In this document: positions 1 to 5,577 of the stretch, piece after piece | How positions within the stretch are numbered: position 1 is the first letter of the stretch | Layout: every line of letters starts with the position of its first letter | From: Porphyromonadaceae bacterium | Lineage (GTDB): Bacteria; Bacteroidota; Bacteroidia; Bacteroidales; UBA11471 | DNA length: 5,577 nt | NCBI GenBank assembly: GCA_021199145.1 | Contig: JAJQIP010000187.1 | Coordinates: forward strand, 1-5,577 | Direction: 5' to 3' | Notes under the pieces: generated by a model | Database searches by the model: none | The model's input: only the letters and a program-made list of their open reading frames with translations | What the model was told of the DNA's origin: nothing | Made by a program: the position numbers and the translations under genes

Positions 1-1170
1 CGGGGGGAGATTTCCTCTTTTCTCCTATGGGGTCCCCCGGGCGTAGGAAAGACCACCCTGGCCCACATCATTTCCGTCCAACTCAAAGCCCCCTTTTACA
101 CATTAAGCGCCGTACAGTCAGGGGTAAAAGAGGTGCGGGAAGTGATTGACCGATGCAAAGCGAATATTTTCCAACAGAGCCGTCCTATCCTGTTCATCGA
201 TGAGATACACCGCTTTAATAAGTCGCAACAGGACTCCCTTTTGGGAGCGGTCGAGAACGGTACGATAACCCTTATCGGGGCGACGACCGAAAATCCCTCT
301 TTTGAAGTCATTCGGCCTCTCCTCTCCCGCTGTCAGGTCTATGTGCTCAATCCGTTGGATGTTGAACATTTACGACAACTCCTCGACCGAGCTATAAAAA
401 CGGACAAAGAACTCCAGAAAAGGAAAATCGAGATACGGGAAACGGCGGCCCTCTTCCGTTTTGCCGGAGGCGATGCCCGCAAGTTGCTCAATATTATCGA
501 CCTTGTCGCCAATGCCACACCCAAAGAGGAGACGCTTGTCATAGACGATGCAACGGTAACCGACCGGCTCCAACAAAATCCCGTGGCATACGACAAAGAC
601 GGAGAGATGCATTACGACATCATTTCCGCCTTCATCAAGTCCATACGGGGCAGTGACCCCGACGGGGCTGTCTATTGGTTGGCCCGGATGGTCGCCGGTG
701 GCGAAGACCCCAAATTTATCGCCCGACGGTTGGTCATCTCCGCCTCGGAGGATATCGGCCTGGCCAATCCGAATGCACTCCTCATTGCGAACGCCGCCTT
801 TGAAGCCGTACAGAATATCGGATGGCCCGAAGGGCGCATCCCATTGTCCGAAGCGACCATCTACTTAGCCAGCAGTCCGAAGAGCAATTCCGCCTACTTG
901 GCTGTTGAAGAGGCATTGTCACAGGTCGAACGTACCGGCAATCTGCCTGTCCCCCTCCACCTGCGCAATGCGCCTACCTCCCTGATGAAAGAGTTGGGAT
1001 ATGCGAAAGACTACCTCTACGCCCACGACTTCAAGGGAAATTTTGTCCGACAGCAATATCTGCCGGATGCCCTGAAAAATGTATCTATCTGGCATCCGCA
1101 AGCCAATGCGGCGGAGGAACGCCACAAGGAGCACCTCCAGAGCCTTTGGGGGGATAAATATACAGATTAA
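1..1170 (+). CDS. rarA: Replication-associated recombination protein A (RarA/MgsA), AAA+ ATPase, 5'-truncated by the window edge
   Basis: RarA is a clamp-loader-like AAA+ ATPase that acts in the cytoplasm at stalled or gapped replication forks and interacts with SSB; this is family knowledge. The frame is open from base 1 and gives 389 residues, numbered here from the first codon. Visible motifs are Walker A GPPGVGKT (11-18), Walker B ILFIDEIHRF (63-72), sensor 1 GATTENPSF (93-101) followed by an LLSR arginine finger (107-110), and the family signature HYDIISAFIKSIRGSDPD (204-221). The C-terminal tetramerisation region has ARRLVISASEDIG and, near the end, FVRQQYLPD. Full-length homologues are about 420-450 residues with Walker A near residue 50-60, so roughly 35-50 residues lie upstream of the window. 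The in-frame GTG at 133 is internal, since it would remove Walker A. No frameshift or missing motif is seen. The gene is separated by 200 bp from the serine genes and is probably a separate transcription unit. Confidence 0.96.
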   Translation, partial: RGEISSFLLWGPPGVGKTTLAHIISVQLKAPFYTLSAVQSGVKEVREVIDRCKANIFQQSRPILFIDEIHRFNKSQQDSLLGAVENGTITLIGATTENPSFEVIRPLLSRCQVYVLNPLDVEHLRQLLDRAIKTDKELQKRKIEIRETAALFRFAGGDARKLLNIIDLVANATPKEETLVIDDATVTDRLQQNPVAYDKDGEMHYDIISAFIKSIRGSDPDGAVYWLARMVAGGEDPKFIARRLVISASEDIGLANPNALLIANAAFEAVQNIGWPEGRIPLSEATIYLASSPKSNSAYLAVEEALSQVERTGNLPVPLHLRNAPTSLMKELGYAKDYLYAHDFKGNFVRQQYLPDALKNVSIWHPQANAAEERHKEHLQSLWGDKYTD

Positions 1171-1226
1171 GGGAATCCTGGACCTATAAGAAGTCTGTTT
1201 TGCAAAGCCGATATATCAAATGCATC

Positions 1227-1262
1227 AAAAAAAGCAAAATGTGTTTGCATTCTCATTTTTTA
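1227..1262. terminator. Weak candidate terminator downstream of rarA
   Basis: A 5-bp inverted repeat GCAAA (1234-1238) / TTTGC (1244-1248) has an A7 run directly upstream and a T-run at 1256-1261. On the + strand the T-run starts seven bases after the stem, so it is a poor intrinsic terminator for rarA. On the minus strand the stem is followed immediately by seven Ts, but no minus-strand gene needs it. It may simply be AT-rich spacer. This is the only terminator-like element I find between the rarA stop and the serC promoter. Confidence 0.22.
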
Positions 1263-1270
1263 TCGGCCAT

Positions 1271-1285
1271 TCTCTTGGCAAGAGA
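1271..1285. repeat. Perfect 7-1-7 inverted repeat over the -33 element of the serC promoter
   Basis: TCTCTTG-G-CAAGAGA is a perfect dyad with 7-bp arms and a single central base. Its left arm contains the TTG (1275-1277) proposed as the -33 element. Such a position suits an operator for a dimeric DNA-binding protein. As RNA it would form only a 6-bp stem with a 3-base loop and no T-run, so a terminator role is unlikely. The regulator is unknown. Confidence 0.45.
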
Positions 1286-1305
1286 TAAAAAAACACATAA
1301 ATTTG
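1275..1305 (+). promoter_or_regulatory. Bacteroidales-type promoter for serC-serA
   Basis: TAAATTTG at 1298-1305 is an exact match to the -7 consensus TAnnTTTG of the Bacteroidota primary sigma factor. TTG at 1275-1277 sits 20 bp upstream, close to the usual spacing of the -33 element. Transcription should start near 1309-1314, giving a leader of about 60 bases before the serC ATG. That is too short for most riboswitches or a T-box. No other exact TAnnTTTG with a suitable upstream element was found ahead of serC. Confidence 0.72.
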
Positions 1306-1309
1306 TTAC

Positions 1310-1327
1310 CTCAAAAAACTTTTTGAG
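1310..1327. repeat. Perfect 8-2-8 inverted repeat at the predicted serC transcription start
   Basis: CTCAAAAA-AC-TTTTTGAG is a perfect dyad starting within a few bases of the expected +1 of the serC promoter. As DNA it could be an operator placed over the start site. As RNA it can form a 7-bp, mostly A-U stem with a 4-base loop at the extreme 5' end of the transcript. The two possibilities cannot be separated by sequence alone. It differs in sequence from the dyad at 1271-1285, so it would not be a second copy of the same site. Confidence 0.45.
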
Positions 1328-1370
1328 AACTCCTTTCGGTATAGAATAATACACTAAAAATACAATCAAA

Positions 1371-2438
1371 ATGAAGAAGCACAATTTTTACGCAGGTCCC
1401 TCTATTCTAAGTCAATACACCATTAAAAACACCGCTGATGCCGTGTTGGATTTTGCGGGAACAGGTCTCTCCCTATTGGAAATTTCACACCGGAGCAAGG
1501 AATTTTCCGCAGTCATGGACGAAGCCAGGGCCTTGGTCAAAGAATTATTAGATGTACCGACGGGATATGACGTTGTCTATCTGGGAGGTGGAGCTAGCTT
1601 GCAATTCTGCATGGTGCCTTTCAATTTGTTGAAAAAGAAAGCCGCTTATCTCGAAACAGGAACATGGGCCGGAAACGCCATCAAAGAGGCCAAACTCTTT
1701 GGGGAAGTCGATGTCGTCGCCTCATCGAAAGAGGCCAACTTCACCTATATTCCCAAAGGCTATACCGTACCCAAAGATGTCGATTATTTCCACATCACGA
1801 CCAACAATACCATTTTCGGGACGGAAATACGTCAGGACCCCGATGTAGCGGTACCTTTGGTAGCCGATATGTCCTCGGATATCTTCTCCCGTCCTATCGA
1901 TGTGTCGAAGTACGATATCATCTATGCCGGAGCGCAAAAGAATATTGCCCCTGCAGGAGTTACGCTCATCATTGTGCGTGAAGGCGCTCTGGGACAAGTG
2001 GAACGGGCCATCCCGACGATGCTCGACTACCGTACCCATATCAAGAAGGGTTCGATGTTCAACACCCCTCCCTGTCTGCCAGTATTCGCCGCTTTACAGA
2101 CGCTTAAATACTATAAGGAATTGGGCGGTGTGAAAGTTCTCGAGAAAATGGATAAGGAGAAGGCGGCCCTCCTCTACGATGAGATTGACCGGAACAAACT
2201 CTTCAAGGGAACCGCCGTTGCGGAAGACCGCTCCATTATGAATGTATGCTTCGTCATGAACGAAGAGTACAAGGAGTTGGAAGAGGAATTTATAAAATTC
2301 GCCACGGAACAGGGTATGGTCGGCATCAAAGGCCACCGGTCGGTCGGCGGATTCCGGGCCTCCCTCTACAATGCGCTGCCGAAATCGAGTGTTGAGGCGC
2401 TCATCTCTACCATGCAGGAATTTGAAAGAAAACACTAA
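1371..2438 (+). CDS. serC: Phosphoserine aminotransferase (3-phosphoserine/phosphohydroxythreonine transaminase)
   Basis: A PLP-dependent class V (fold type I) aminotransferase of 355 residues, the normal length for the family. It converts 3-phosphohydroxypyruvate and glutamate to O-phosphoserine and 2-oxoglutarate; in organisms with the DXP-dependent route the same enzyme also serves PLP synthesis. The N-terminus NFYAGPS is the usual SerC start, supporting ATG at 1371. The substrate-binding EISHRSKEF (37-45) includes R41. The GGGAS loop (72-76) is of the Bacillus/Bacteroides kind. TTNNTIFGTE (143-152) and D166 would contact the cofactor, and AGAQKN (186-191) carries the PLP lysine K190. MFNTPP (229-234) and a C-terminal GHRSVGGFRAS complete the set, so it should be active. 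The start is preceded by A-rich sequence ending ACAATCAAA, without a Shine-Dalgarno motif. It is first in a unit with serA, 11 bp downstream, behind the promoter at 1275-1305. Confidence 0.97.
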   Translation: MKKHNFYAGPSILSQYTIKNTADAVLDFAGTGLSLLEISHRSKEFSAVMDEARALVKELLDVPTGYDVVYLGGGASLQFCMVPFNLLKKKAAYLETGTWAGNAIKEAKLFGEVDVVASSKEANFTYIPKGYTVPKDVDYFHITTNNTIFGTEIRQDPDVAVPLVADMSSDIFSRPIDVSKYDIIYAGAQKNIAPAGVTLIIVREGALGQVERAIPTMLDYRTHIKKGSMFNTPPCLPVFAALQTLKYYKELGGVKVLEKMDKEKAALLYDEIDRNKLFKGTAVAEDRSIMNVCFVMNEEYKELEEEFIKFATEQGMVGIKGHRSVGGFRASLYNALPKSSVEALISTMQEFERKH

Positions 2439-2449
2439 TCCGAATCTCC

Positions 2450-3370
2450 ATGAAAATATTAGTTGCAACAGACAAACCTTTCGCGGCCGTTGCCGTAGAA
2501 GGCATCCGTAAAGAGATAGAAAGCTGTGGAGGGGAATTGGTTCTCCTCGAGAAATATGGGGAAAAGGCCAAACTGCTGGAGGCTGTAAAAGAGGTGGAGG
2601 GTATCATTGTCCGCAGTGATATTATCGATGCCGAAGTATTCGATGCCGCCAAGAACTTAAAGATTGTCGTCCGGGCCGGAGCAGGTTATGACAATATCGA
2701 CCTGGCTGCCGCCACCGCCCACAACGTATGTGTCATGAACACACCGGGGCAAAACTCCAACGCCGTGGCGGAACTGGTTTTCGGTATGACGGTCATGCTG
2801 GTACGGAACTTCTTTAACGGAACGTCAGGCAGTGAATTGAAAGGCAAGAAACTGGGTATCCACGCTTTTGGGCAGGTCGGCCGCAACGTGGCCCGCATTG
2901 CGCAAGGTTTCGGTATGAAGGTGTATGCCTTTGACCCCTATTGCCCGTCGAAGGTCATTAGCGAAGCCGGTGTGAACCCCATCGAAGATGTCAACGAAAT
3001 GTACAAGACCTGCCAGTTCGTCTCCTTGCATATTCCCGCTACGGAAGAGACGAAAAAGTCAATCAACTACGCCCTCTTAAACCAGATGCCCAAAGGAGCC
3101 GTACTCATCAATACGGCCCGTAAGGAGGTTATCAACGAGGAAGAGTTGGTGAAACTCATGGAAGATCGCCCCGATTTCAAATACATCTCGGATATCGCCC
3201 CCGCCAATGCCGCTCTGTTTGCGGAGAAATTCCCCGGCCGTTACTTCTTCACACCGAAGAAGATGGGAGCACAGACGGCGGAAGCGAACATCAATGCGGG
3301 GATTGCCGCCGCCCGGCAATCCGTAGGCTTCCTGACAAAAGGTATCGACAAATTCAGAGTAAACAAGTGA
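2450..3370 (+). CDS. serA: D-3-phosphoglycerate dehydrogenase, short lysine-type (type III) form without ACT domain
   Basis: A 306-residue D-isomer-specific 2-hydroxyacid dehydrogenase that should oxidise 3-phosphoglycerate to 3-phosphohydroxypyruvate with NAD+, supplying SerC. Substrate-domain motif VVRAGAGYDNID lies at 73-84. The Rossmann segment LGIHAFGQVGR (135-145) is followed by D162 for the NAD ribose. INTARKEVINEEEL (220-233) holds the catalytic Arg R224. Where classical enzymes have the catalytic His in TPHIGG, this one has TPKKMG (268-273), so Lys270 replaces it. The usual Glu region (DVFPTEP) reads DIAPAN (248-253). The same His-to-Lys change is known in the Entamoeba histolytica type III enzyme, where lysine was reported to act in catalysis, so I read this as a working variant. 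There is no C-terminal ACT or regulatory domain, so classical serine feedback through ACT is not expected. It starts 11 bp after serC and is surely co-transcribed. Another hydroxyacid as substrate is possible but unlikely given serC. Confidence 0.93.
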   Translation: MKILVATDKPFAAVAVEGIRKEIESCGGELVLLEKYGEKAKLLEAVKEVEGIIVRSDIIDAEVFDAAKNLKIVVRAGAGYDNIDLAAATAHNVCVMNTPGQNSNAVAELVFGMTVMLVRNFFNGTSGSELKGKKLGIHAFGQVGRNVARIAQGFGMKVYAFDPYCPSKVISEAGVNPIEDVNEMYKTCQFVSLHIPATEETKKSINYALLNQMPKGAVLINTARKEVINEEELVKLMEDRPDFKYISDIAPANAALFAEKFPGRYFFTPKKMGAQTAEANINAGIAAARQSVGFLTKGIDKFRVNK

Positions 3371-3386
3371 ATATAATCCTACCGTA

Positions 3387-3436
3387 AAGAGGGTGGTGCT
3401 ATCGTCTATGGGCCATAGCCCACTCTCTTCTTTTTT
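3387..3436 (+). terminator. Terminator-like hairpin with T-run between serA and the DUF1015 gene
   Basis: Left arm 3387-3402 pairs with right arm 3415-3429 to give a 15-bp stem with one bulged T (3397) and one G-U pair (3392/3424), and a 12-base loop at 3403-3414. A C and six Ts (3431-3436) follow. This has the form of a rho-independent terminator. It begins 17 bases after the serA stop and ends 22 bases before the DUF1015 ATG. I see no clear TAnnTTTG promoter between serA and that gene, so it may be a leaky terminator or attenuator that lowers expression of the downstream gene, rather than the end of the unit. Confidence 0.75.
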
Positions 3437-3458
3437 ATTCCCATTAAAACAATCCATT

Positions 3459-4703
3459 ATGGCAAAAGTAAAGCCTTTTAAAGGAATAAGACCTCCCCGG
3501 AAATGGGTTGAAGAGGTCGCATCGAGACCCTATGACGTATTGAACTCGGAAGAGGCCCGTGCCGAAGCCGACGGAAACGAGAAGTCGCTCTATCATATCA
3601 TCAAGCCGGAAATAAATTTTGCTCCGGGAACCGATGAACACGACCCCAAAGTCTACGAAAAGGCCGTGGAGCAATTCAACCTTTTCCAGGAAAAGGGATG
3701 GCTTGTACAGGACGAGGAGGAGAAATACTACGTCTATGCCCAGACCATGAACGGCCGTACCCAATACGGTCTTGTCGTCTGCGCCAACGTGGACGACTAT
3801 CTCAACGGTGTCATCAAGAAACACGAACTCACCCGTCGGGACAAAGAGGAGGACCGTATGAAACATGTGCGCATCAACAACGCCAACATCGAACCGGTAT
3901 TCTTCGCCTATCCCGATAATGCCGAACTCAATGCCATTGTCGCCGACGTAGTGAAGGGGACTCCTGAATACGATTTCACCGCTCCCGACGGATTCGGCCA
4001 TCACTTCTGGCTCATCAACAATCCGGCGGTCATACAGCGCATCACCGAACTGTTTGCGGCAATCCCCTACCTTTACATCGCTGACGGTCACCACCGTACC
4101 GCTGCCGCCGCATTGGTAGGGGCCGAGAAAGCTCGGCAGAATCCCCACCATCGGGGAGATGAGGAGTACAACTACTTCCTGGCCGTATGCTTCCCGGCTT
4201 CCCAACTGCACATCCTTGACTACAATCGGGTAGTAAAAGATTTGAACGGCCTCAGCGAAGAGGAGTTCCTGACCCGACTCAGCGATAATTTTATCGTCGA
4301 GAAAAAGGGGAAAGAGATTTACCACCCCTGTGCCCTGCACAATTTCTCCCTCTATCTCAACGGTGAATGGTATTCGCTGACAGCGAAAGAGGGAAGATAT
4401 AAGGACAACGACCCCATCGGCGTTCTCGACGTGACCATCTCCTCCGACCTGATATTACGGGATATATTGGACATCCAGGACCTGCGCAGCGACAAGCGGA
4501 TTGATTTTGTCGGCGGAATACGGGGTCTTGAAGAGTTGAAACGCCGTGTCGATAGCGGGGAGATGAAAATGGCCCTCGCCCTCTACCCCGTTTCGATGAA
4601 GCAACTCATGGATATCGCCGACTCCGGCAATATCATGCCGCCTAAAACAACGTGGTTCGAGCCCAAATTACGTTCAGGACTCATCATCCATAAACTCTCC
4701 TGA
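3459..4703 (+). CDS. DUF1015 family protein (COG4198), serC-serA associated, function unknown
   Basis: A 414-residue protein of the DUF1015 family, full length for the family (about 410-430). Characteristic pieces are FKGIRPP (7-13), SRPYDVLN (22-29), KKHELTRRDKEEDR (120-133), YIADGHHRTAAA (206-217), and a C-terminal MPPKTTWFEPKLRSGL (393-408). It has no signal peptide or membrane segment, so it is cytoplasmic. The biochemical role is not established. DGHHR followed by small residues resembles the conserved box of ParB-like folds, which include the archaeal free serine kinase SerK; that likeness and the serC-serA context suggest, but do not show, action on serine or phosphoserine. ATG 3459 is chosen because homologues begin at the KPFKGIRPP segment. 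An in-frame GTG at 3393 would add 22 residues encoded by the upstream hairpin. Start context is A-rich with AATC four bases upstream. It is probably expressed by read-through from serC-serA. Confidence 0.9.
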   Translation: MAKVKPFKGIRPPRKWVEEVASRPYDVLNSEEARAEADGNEKSLYHIIKPEINFAPGTDEHDPKVYEKAVEQFNLFQEKGWLVQDEEEKYYVYAQTMNGRTQYGLVVCANVDDYLNGVIKKHELTRRDKEEDRMKHVRINNANIEPVFFAYPDNAELNAIVADVVKGTPEYDFTAPDGFGHHFWLINNPAVIQRITELFAAIPYLYIADGHHRTAAAALVGAEKARQNPHHRGDEEYNYFLAVCFPASQLHILDYNRVVKDLNGLSEEEFLTRLSDNFIVEKKGKEIYHPCALHNFSLYLNGEWYSLTAKEGRYKDNDPIGVLDVTISSDLILRDILDIQDLRSDKRIDFVGGIRGLEELKRRVDSGEMKMALALYPVSMKQLMDIADSGNIMPPKTTWFEPKLRSGLIIHKLS

Positions 4704-4755
4704 GAGAAAGAGAGAACTGATAATCGTGATTCTACTGCTTCGTAAAAACAATCCT

Positions 4756-5526
4756 ATGAAAAATGTAAAACGAAACCTGTTTGTCCTCACGGCATTTGTA
4801 TGCTGTGTCCTGTTCGGCCTGGACAGCTGCCTGGGAGACAAAGGGAATGTAACCACCTCTTACGGGACCGGAACGATTCTCTACGACACCAGCAGCAATC
4901 TGCCCTGCCTGCTGCTCGACGATATAAACCTTTACGTTACGGGAGCCGGCCTGCCCGTCCTCGAGGACAGCCTGGCACGGGCGTTCGTCTATTACAGCAT
5001 CGACTGGGATAACCAGCCCTCTGATGCCGATACCCGCAATATCTACGATGCCACCTTTACGCAAATCTCCACCTGGGAAATCAATGCGTATGAGGTAGGC
5101 ACCCCCGAGGATTTTGACTTCAAGGCCACCGATACGATACGGAATATCGCCAAGCCTTTCATCTCCTACAAGACGGGAATGACACCCAACCTGTTGTCGG
5201 TAGATGCCGAACTCTATGCGAGTGGAGGGACCCTACGGCTGATGCAGCAGAACATTCCTGACGACCCCGCACATTATATGGGCGTGGATACGGATACGCT
5301 GCTTATCGTCTACGAAGGGGGCGAATATTCCAAAGAGACCGTAGAGAAATGGTTCACCTTCAGGCTGCCCGACTATCCCAAGAAAATAACGAGCGTCGTT
5401 CTGCTTTTCCGAAGCGTCTCCTCATCGGGATTCTCTCCCGTATGGAAATCCGACCTCGGAGGCTCTATCTATAAAATAACGACATCGTTCACCGACTCGG
5501 ACGAAGAGGATACGGAAGAGGAATAA
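4756..5526 (+). CDS. Predicted lipoprotein, NigD-like
   Basis: A 256-residue predicted lipoprotein. Basic residues K2, K5 and R6 precede a hydrophobic stretch (8-21) and the candidate lipobox LDSC with the lipidated Cys at 25; Asp at -2 is unusual but SCL(G/D)D after the signal is common in Bacteroidales lipoproteins. The mature part fits the NigD-like plan: an N-terminal OB-like beta region (about 35-85, GTGTILYD, LLLDDINLYV, ARAFVYYSI) and a C-terminal beta-sandwich region (about 105-245) with TLLIVYEGGE, KWFTFRLPDY and ITSVVLLFRS. The family has no defined biochemical role. The last ten residues (247-256) hold eight acidic ones. I chose ATG 4756 because it gives a standard signal peptide; GTG 4726 would add ten residues. 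It lies 52 bp after the DUF1015 gene with no clear promoter or terminator between, so co-transcription is possible, though a link to serine metabolism is not evident. NigD assignment is from pattern memory; lipoprotein status is firmer. Confidence 0.72.
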   Translation: MKNVKRNLFVLTAFVCCVLFGLDSCLGDKGNVTTSYGTGTILYDTSSNLPCLLLDDINLYVTGAGLPVLEDSLARAFVYYSIDWDNQPSDADTRNIYDATFTQISTWEINAYEVGTPEDFDFKATDTIRNIAKPFISYKTGMTPNLLSVDAELYASGGTLRLMQQNIPDDPAHYMGVDTDTLLIVYEGGEYSKETVEKWFTFRLPDYPKKITSVVLLFRSVSSSGFSPVWKSDLGGSIYKITTSFTDSDEEDTEEE

Positions 5527-5557
5527 AATTCTCTTTTTAATAAAAATGTCTTCCTTT

Positions 5558-5577
5558 AAAGAGGGGCTGTGATGACA
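5558..5577 (+). terminator. Probable left half of a terminator hairpin cut by the window end
   Basis: AAAGAGGGGCTGTGATGACA starts 31 bases after the lipoprotein stop. TGT (5568-5570), a GATG loop, and ACA (5575-5577) already form the top of a stem, with GAGGGGC waiting below for a partner. If the next bases read about GCCCCTC followed by Ts, this is an intrinsic terminator for the preceding unit. The rest of the tail (5527-5557) is AT-rich and holds no gene. Confidence 0.4.

Noticed and set aside
1218..1251. Longer hairpin AATGCA (1219-1224) / TGCATT (1246-1251) as the rarA terminator
   Set aside because: It has six AT-rich pairs around a 21-base loop, so it is too weak to count as a separate element.
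1171..1370. Riboswitch or T-box leader ahead of serC
   Set aside because: The predicted leader is only about 60 bases, and the region shows no conserved aptamer or T-box element, only a small A-U stem.
2094..2468. Minus-strand open frame of 124 codons across the serC-serA junction
   Set aside because: It is antisense to confident coding sequence on both sides with no recognisable protein features.
3077..3457. Minus-strand open frame of 126 codons over the serA end and the hairpin
   Set aside because: It reads through the terminator-like hairpin and antisense to serA, and contains no family motif.
3393..3458. GTG start extending DUF1015 by 22 residues
   Set aside because: The extra codons are the hairpin and T-run, and the family N-terminus begins at the ATG at 3459.
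3444..4340. Long open frame of 298 codons on the minus strand, opposite the DUF1015 gene
   Set aside because: It lies inside a well-supported gene, has no recognisable motif, and its composition follows from the codon bias of the + strand gene.
4726..4755. GTG start extending the lipoprotein by ten residues
   Set aside because: ATG at 4756 gives a standard short signal peptide and has the same A-rich AATC context as the other starts.
5531..5563. CTCTTT / AAAGAG inverted repeat after the lipoprotein gene
   Set aside because: The 21-base loop and weak pairs are poor; AAAGAG is better explained as the base of the hairpin running off the window.

Overview
This window looks like chromosomal DNA from a member of the Bacteroidales (phylum Bacteroidota). 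Three things point there. The best promoter matches the TTG / TAnnTTTG consensus of that phylum. The start codons are preceded by A-rich sequence without a Shine-Dalgarno motif. The phosphoglycerate dehydrogenase is the short, lysine-type form seen in Bacteroides relatives, and the last gene encodes a NigD-like lipoprotein. Coding DNA is moderately GC-rich and the gaps between genes are AT-rich. I cannot name the genus. All genes lie on the + strand, and no tRNA, rRNA, CRISPR array or mobile element is visible.

Layout: positions 1-1170 hold the 3' part of rarA (mgsA), an AAA+ ATPase acting at stalled replication forks; its first few dozen codons lie outside the window. The 200-bp gap 1171-1370 carries a good Bacteroidales promoter (1275-1305) and two perfect inverted repeats, one over the -33 element (1271-1285) and one at the expected transcription start (1310-1327). 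Next come serC (1371-2438, phosphoserine aminotransferase) and, after 11 bp, serA (2450-3370, phosphoglycerate dehydrogenase). A strong hairpin followed by a T-run (3387-3436) separates serA from a DUF1015 gene (3459-4703). A lipoprotein gene (4756-5526) follows, and the window appears to end inside another terminator hairpin.

How the genes work together: SerA oxidises 3-phosphoglycerate to 3-phosphohydroxypyruvate, and SerC transaminates that to O-phospho-L-serine. The last step, normally SerB, is not encoded here. The DUF1015 protein sits in the position of a third pathway member and carries a DGHHR motif resembling the ParB/SerK-type fold, so a role in serine or phosphoserine handling is a reasonable but unproven idea. 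The most interesting points are the double-dyad promoter, the terminator-like hairpin inside the serine cluster, the altered catalytic residues of SerA, and the uncharacterised DUF1015 protein. I see no clearly novel multi-gene system.
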